Shown here one piece after another: positions 34,719 to 38,533 of a stretch of 38,533 bases of DNA. This DNA comes from Fulvivirga sp. (lineage in GTDB: Bacteria; Bacteroidota; Bacteroidia; Cytophagales; Cyclobacteriaceae): positions 1 through 38,533 of the forward strand of contig JANQLQ010000031.1 of NCBI GenBank assembly GCA_028280565.1, read 5' to 3'. The notes beneath the pieces were generated by a model that worked only from the letters and a program-made list of their open reading frames with translations, was not told the origin of the DNA and did no database searches. Position 1 is the stretch's first letter. The number at the start of each line of letters is the position of its first letter. The position numbers and the translations under genes are program-made.

Positions 34719-34837
34719 GCAAAATATATTGTCCTGGTTTTATTTGAGCACTCTCATCCCAAGTCCAGGTTCCTTAGTTTCTGCTTCCCGGTTTAATATT
34801 TCTGATTCCCTCCATTTGCCCCCCATCTCTTCCTAGC

Positions 34838-37800
34838 TTATTCTTCTCCCAAGCCTTGTGCGGTGCGGTCTTCCATTGCGGGAGGAGGGGTGATCTCCGG
34901 GGTGTTTTTTTCTAACAGCTTAAGCACCTCTTCCACCACTTTTTCTACCTGTGGGTCGCGCCCTTTTACCAAGGTATTCGGATCATCCCAAACAGGAAAA
35001 TCAGGTTTTACACCTTCTCCTTCCCAGAACCAATGCCCGTCATTATCATAAAGCCGCGCCCCGGGCACAGTGATCCCTCCGCCATCGATCAAGCGGTGAC
35101 CTGTAGCCGGGCCTACCAATATCCCTAACGTGCGCTCACCCACAATAGGACCGGCCTCCAACTCTTGAAAAGCCCAGGGCAGTCCATCTCCCCCGGAGCC
35201 TGCCCAGCCGTTGATCAACATACCCATAGGACCGGTATTCGCCTTCACCGGCCAGGTGTGGTGCTTTCCATGCCGCCAGTATAAATTATAGACCACCGGC
35301 CGTTGTAAGAGCTCAAGGAACCGGTCCGCCAGTTGCCCGCCACCGTTGAAGCGCTCATCGATAATGAACCCTTTTTTGTCTAGCTGTCCATAGTACATCC
35401 TGACCAATTCCAGTTGTCCGCGAGCGGCTGTATTGGACATGTACACGTACCCCAACTGTCCGTCCGAAAGCTTCTCCACCAGCTTGCGGTTGTTTTCTAT
35501 CCATTCCAGGTAACGCAGGTTTTGTTCTTGTTGCTGGGTCAGGCATTTGATCACCAATTTTTTAGCGTCACTTCTATTACCGGTCTTGCTTATGGCAAGT
35601 GACACCGTTTTCCCACTTAAGCCATCAAAAGCGGCATATGGGTCTTTTTGGGCATCTATGGGAATACCATTGACTGAAAGGATATAGTCGCCTGCATTCA
35701 CATCTATCCCGGGAAGATCAAAAGGGGATCGTACTTCGGTATCCCAGGCCGCCGGCCGCACGATGCGTTTGATGCGATACTGGCCATTGTTCAGCTCCCA
35801 ATCAACCCCCAGGTATCCTGTGACCATCCGGGTCACGCGCTCATTGTCCCCGCCAAAGGTATACGTATGCCCTGCGCTAAGCTCAGCGCTTAGGTTAGAT
35901 TGCAGGTTACTAACATCCCAGCGCGTACGGGCATCTTCGATCAACGCCCCATACCGCTCTTTTAATGCTTCCCAATCCACTTGGTGTAGCTCTTTATCGT
36001 AAAAGAAGTCCCTATGCCTTCTCCAGGTATCTGTAAATATCTGCCGCCATTCTTCTTTCGGGTTGAGGTTCATGACCAAACCGTTTGTAGCGATCGGCTC
36101 TTTTATTTTTTGATCCGGCTCGGGTTTGATGATCCCGTATTTCCCCCCGGACTGGACCAACAGGCTTTTACCGTCGGCAGTAGGTACCATGCTTTGTACA
36201 CCTTCTAAAATTGTTTTTTCTTCCCGTTTTTCCAGGTCATAGAACATTAAGGTAGGCTTTCCTTCCATCTCACCGGTGTTAGGGAATCGCTGGTAGACCA
36301 CCTTTCCTTCAAATACGACGAGGTTACTGATGTTTCCCGGTTTCGGTGGCAAGAGGGTCAGCCTACTTTCCAGGCCTTGCCAATCAATTTTAACGTTTAC
36401 CTCCTTTTTGCCTTCTTCTTTTTTATCTCCTTTATCTCCTTTCTTTTTTTTGTCTTTATCCTTTGCCTTTGGATCCTCTCCATTTTGCTCCTTTTTGCCT
36501 TCTTCAAGGGCATCATTTTTAGGCTGGAGTAAAAACGGCGCGTCCTTGGTCAAACTAATGGCTGCTAATTGTGTACTGTTAGGGTAGATCCACGTGCCAT
36601 CCCCAAGGCTACTGTAGGCGGATTGCATACTCCTATTGGTAAGAAAAAACAGGTATTTCCCATCAGTGCTGAATATGGGCTGTGCATCTGAAAAATAACC
36701 GCTCGTCACCGGGTAAACTTTACTTTCTGCAATGTTGTACACAAAGAGGGCATTATTGCTATTATCTTGCCCTATGGCATACGTAAGCCATTTGGAGTCC
36801 GGTGACCAACGGATGGGGTAAGAATAACGTGCGCCATGCCCATAATTCCAACGGTAGTTATCCACTATTTTAGTTTCCCCGGTGGCAATATTGACCAGGT
36901 TAATGTTGTTCTTTTCATCGATAAAGGTGATCATTTTATTATCCGGTGACCAATAGAGCTGGTACCCAAAACCACTCCCCCGTTGGGTGAGTTTTCTTGG
37001 TGTACCGCCTTTTCGTGTGTCTTGCAAGTAGATCTCGTATTCACCAGACCGGTCACTCCAATAAGCCACATGATCACCGTTTGGTGACCACGACGGGCTA
37101 TGATCAAACGCCCCGCTTGACTGGGTAAGATTTAAAACAAAACCTTCCTTTACAGGAACATCGAATAACTCACCACGCGCTTCAAATATGATTCTTTTTC
37201 CCCCTGGCGCAGCAGCCATACTTTGGATCATTTTATCTACCTTTTGCATCCTGGCCATTTCCGCTGCGAGGTCACTGACTACGTTTACGGAGATCGGTTT
37301 ATGTTTTTCTGTGTCGAGGTCCATGGTATACAAAGCACCTCCTGCCTCAAATACCAATTCCGCAGGGCCTGCCGAAAGGTAAGTAATATCAAAATCCGTA
37401 AAAAAAGTTACTTGCCCGGTTTCTTTGGTATCGGTATCGTAAGACCAAATATTCCTTCGCATCATCTTACCTTTATCGGAAAGGTAATACACCTTGCGGC
37501 CCGCCCATGCGGGCTTGCCATCGTTGGCTGTATTATTCGTGATATTTTCTGCGCTGTTGTCCTTTAAGTTGAAAAGGATCACATCCGAGGTAAGCCCACC
37601 ACGATACCTTTTAAAGGGATAGTTTTCCGTTATTTTCGTGATGTAGGCCAGTTGGTCGCCGCTGGGGGAGAAACTCGCCAACTCACCGTAGGGTACGGGT
37701 AACTTTACAGGAAATCCACCCTTTTTATTCACCATGAAAAATTGGTTCACCCTAGGGATGCCAGCCTCCCTACGGGAGGCAAACAAAATACGTTCCCCGT

Positions 37801-38146
37801 CAGGGTGCCAATCCACCATTCGATCAAAATAAGAAGCGTAGGTCAATCGCCTGGGCACACCGCCGTTGGTAGGTACTACAAAAATATCACTATTGCCATT
37901 GTAGCTGGCGGTGTAAGCGATCTCCGATCCATCTGGGGAGAACTTTGGGTAAGATTCTTCCCCGGGAGAGTGGGTGAGCTGGACGGCCGTTCCGCCGGTC
38001 TTAGGCACCACCCAAATATCGCCCCCGTAAACAAAAGTGACCTGGGTTTCTGAAATATCTACGTAACGCATCAGTTTAGCGTTAACCTGCCCTTTGGCAA
38101 GGCCTGCTGAGCACAAGGTAAAAAGTAGAAGTAGGATCCTTTTCAT
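34838..38146 (-). CDS. Tricorn-type S41 protease with propeller, PDZ and catalytic domains
   Basis: The 1102-residue protein has a signal peptide (KRILLLLFTLCSAGLAKGQ), so it is periplasmic or surface exposed. Two propeller parts follow (about 25-290 and 295-535) with TolB/WD40-like strands such as YPKFSPDGSEIAYTASYNGNSDIFVV. A Lys/Glu-rich stretch (about 540-580, DKDKKKKGDKGDKKEEGKKE) comes next, then the tricorn core, a PDZ domain (about 775-852, GIDVNAGDYILSVNGIPID) and the S41 domain. Candidate catalytic residues are His760 in SAGHTYTFGGD, Ser984 in GWAGSGGDG and Glu1042 in FWEGEGVKPD. Tricorn degrades peptides released by larger proteases; a role in peptide scavenging is likely. It is monocistronic in this window. 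Confidence 0.9.
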   Translation of the reverse strand: MKRILLLLFTLCSAGLAKGQVNAKLMRYVDISETQVTFVYGGDIWVVPKTGGTAVQLTHSPGEESYPKFSPDGSEIAYTASYNGNSDIFVVPTNGGVPRRLTYASYFDRMVDWHPDGERILFASRREAGIPRVNQFFMVNKKGGFPVKLPVPYGELASFSPSGDQLAYITKITENYPFKRYRGGLTSDVILFNLKDNSAENITNNTANDGKPAWAGRKVYYLSDKGKMMRRNIWSYDTDTKETGQVTFFTDFDITYLSAGPAELVFEAGGALYTMDLDTEKHKPISVNVVSDLAAEMARMQKVDKMIQSMAAAPGGKRIIFEARGELFDVPVKEGFVLNLTQSSGAFDHSPSWSPNGDHVAYWSDRSGEYEIYLQDTRKGGTPRKLTQRGSGFGYQLYWSPDNKMITFIDEKNNINLVNIATGETKIVDNYRWNYGHGARYSYPIRWSPDSKWLTYAIGQDNSNNALFVYNIAESKVYPVTSGYFSDAQPIFSTDGKYLFFLTNRSMQSAYSSLGDGTWIYPNSTQLAAISLTKDAPFLLQPKNDALEEGKKEQNGEDPKAKDKDKKKKGDKGDKKEEGKKEVNVKIDWQGLESRLTLLPPKPGNISNLVVFEGKVVYQRFPNTGEMEGKPTLMFYDLEKREEKTILEGVQSMVPTADGKSLLVQSGGKYGIIKPEPDQKIKEPIATNGLVMNLNPKEEWRQIFTDTWRRHRDFFYDKELHQVDWEALKERYGALIEDARTRWDVSNLQSNLSAELSAGHTYTFGGDNERVTRMVTGYLGVDWELNNGQYRIKRIVRPAAWDTEVRSPFDLPGIDVNAGDYILSVNGIPIDAQKDPYAAFDGLSGKTVSLAISKTGNRSDAKKLVIKCLTQQQEQNLRYLEWIENNRKLVEKLSDGQLGYVYMSNTAARGQLELVRMYYGQLDKKGFIIDERFNGGGQLADRFLELLQRPVVYNLYWRHGKHHTWPVKANTGPMGMLINGWAGSGGDGLPWAFQELEAGPIVGERTLGILVGPATGHRLIDGGGITVPGARLYDNDGHWFWEGEGVKPDFPVWDDPNTLVKGRDPQVEKVVEEVLKLLEKNTPEITPPPAMEDRTAQGLGEE

Positions 38147-38533
38147 AGTAAGTGAGTTAATTTCCGGTAAAGTAAAAAAAACGAATTCAGAAGGAAGGAG
38201 AAACTATAAGTTGGTCATGAGGCAGCCTGGGACACTGAACGGTATAATGGTTTAAGTGATTGGGCTAAATAGGGGAAAGCTGAAAGAGGAAAGCTGAAAG
38301 AGGAAAGCTGAAAGAGGAAAGCTGAAAGAGGAAAAGAAAAGTTATCAAATTGAAACCATTTCAAGGAGTATTTCCAAAATCTTGCTTCTTACTGTCCTTG
38401 GATTTCCCCTGGTGCCACTAATTTCCTATTTCAGATTACTGGTATCCGGTTAAAATCAAGTTTTCCAAAAAAAGGCGGTTTCACAAAGAATCAAGGCGAA
38501 TTTTGGGCGTACTGAAAATGACCCCTCAATTTC
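38147..38533. other. Upstream region of the tricorn-like gene
   Basis: This stretch should hold the promoter of the minus-strand protease. It contains the tandem repeat at 38275-38336. Nothing else is recognisable; the window ends before another gene. Confidence 0.45.
38275..38336. repeat. 14-base tandem repeat, four copies
   Basis: The unit gaaagctgaaagag occurs four times without change (38275-38330), then a partial unit gaaaag. It is purine-rich on the plus strand. Perfect identity points to recent expansion by slippage. It lies about 130 bases upstream of the tricorn-like gene start. Confidence 0.92.

Overview
The window reads as chromosomal DNA of a Bacteroidota species, most likely a free-living member of the Cytophagales (genus not determinable from sequence alone). 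Grounds: a type IX secretion (T9SS) C-terminal sorting domain on a subtilase, a gliding-motility type (CHU_C) C-terminal domain on a 1508-residue surface protein, a PorP/SprF protein beside it, a LytS/LytTR pair, a TonB-dependent receptor, IspE of the non-mevalonate pathway, a Tgt lacking the zinc cysteines, and several matches to the Bacteroidota -7 promoter element TAnnTTTG. No rRNA, tRNA, CRISPR array, transposase, integrase or prophage gene was seen.

Layout. 1-1118: gene-free, with hairpin repeats and a complete MITE-like element. 1119-4335: a small secreted protein resembling a free-standing subtilase propeptide, then a T9SS-exported S8 protease. 5013-5609 (-): M48-like metallopeptidase. 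6287-8993: YfiR-like periplasmic protein plus TonB-dependent receptor. 9326-9970: lipoprotein of unknown function. 10501-12287 (-): LytTR response regulator and its kinase. 12456-13724 (-): secreted protein with three internal repeats. 13892-15177 (-): two paralogous outer-membrane barrels. 15302-16693 (-): porP-yciH (SUI1) pair, divergent from the giant CHU_C surface protein (16896-21422), which is followed by ispE. 22873-29385 (-): three uncharacterised secreted or membrane proteins, then a tgt-lptG-EamA gene string. 29590-31778 (+): glycosyltransferase, ECF sigma factor, GNAT acetyltransferase. 32234-33923 (+): ABC exporter pair. 34838-38146 (-): tricorn-type S41 protease.

How the genes work together. 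Much of the content concerns the envelope and secretion: export of the subtilase and the large adhesin-like protein through T9SS with a PorP/SprF-like partner, LPS export (LptG), outer-membrane signalling or uptake (YfiR/TonB receptor), and periplasmic proteolysis (tricorn-like, M48-like). The rest is housekeeping (ispE, tgt, yciH) and regulation (LytS/LytTR, ECF sigma).

The least expected content is between genes. Four copies of an unnamed non-coding element (about 324 bp when intact) have terminal inverted repeats close to GGGTATCATTGAAAATT, flanked by TA in the best copy. One copy runs into the end of ispE and supplies its stop codon. One copy carries a second small inverted-repeat element, and another carries a two-hairpin repeat also found at 10.3 kb. 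Heptamer-phased repeats form a further class. On the protein side, the free-standing propeptide-like gene and the Asp-to-Glu change in the S8 catalytic motif deserve the closest look.
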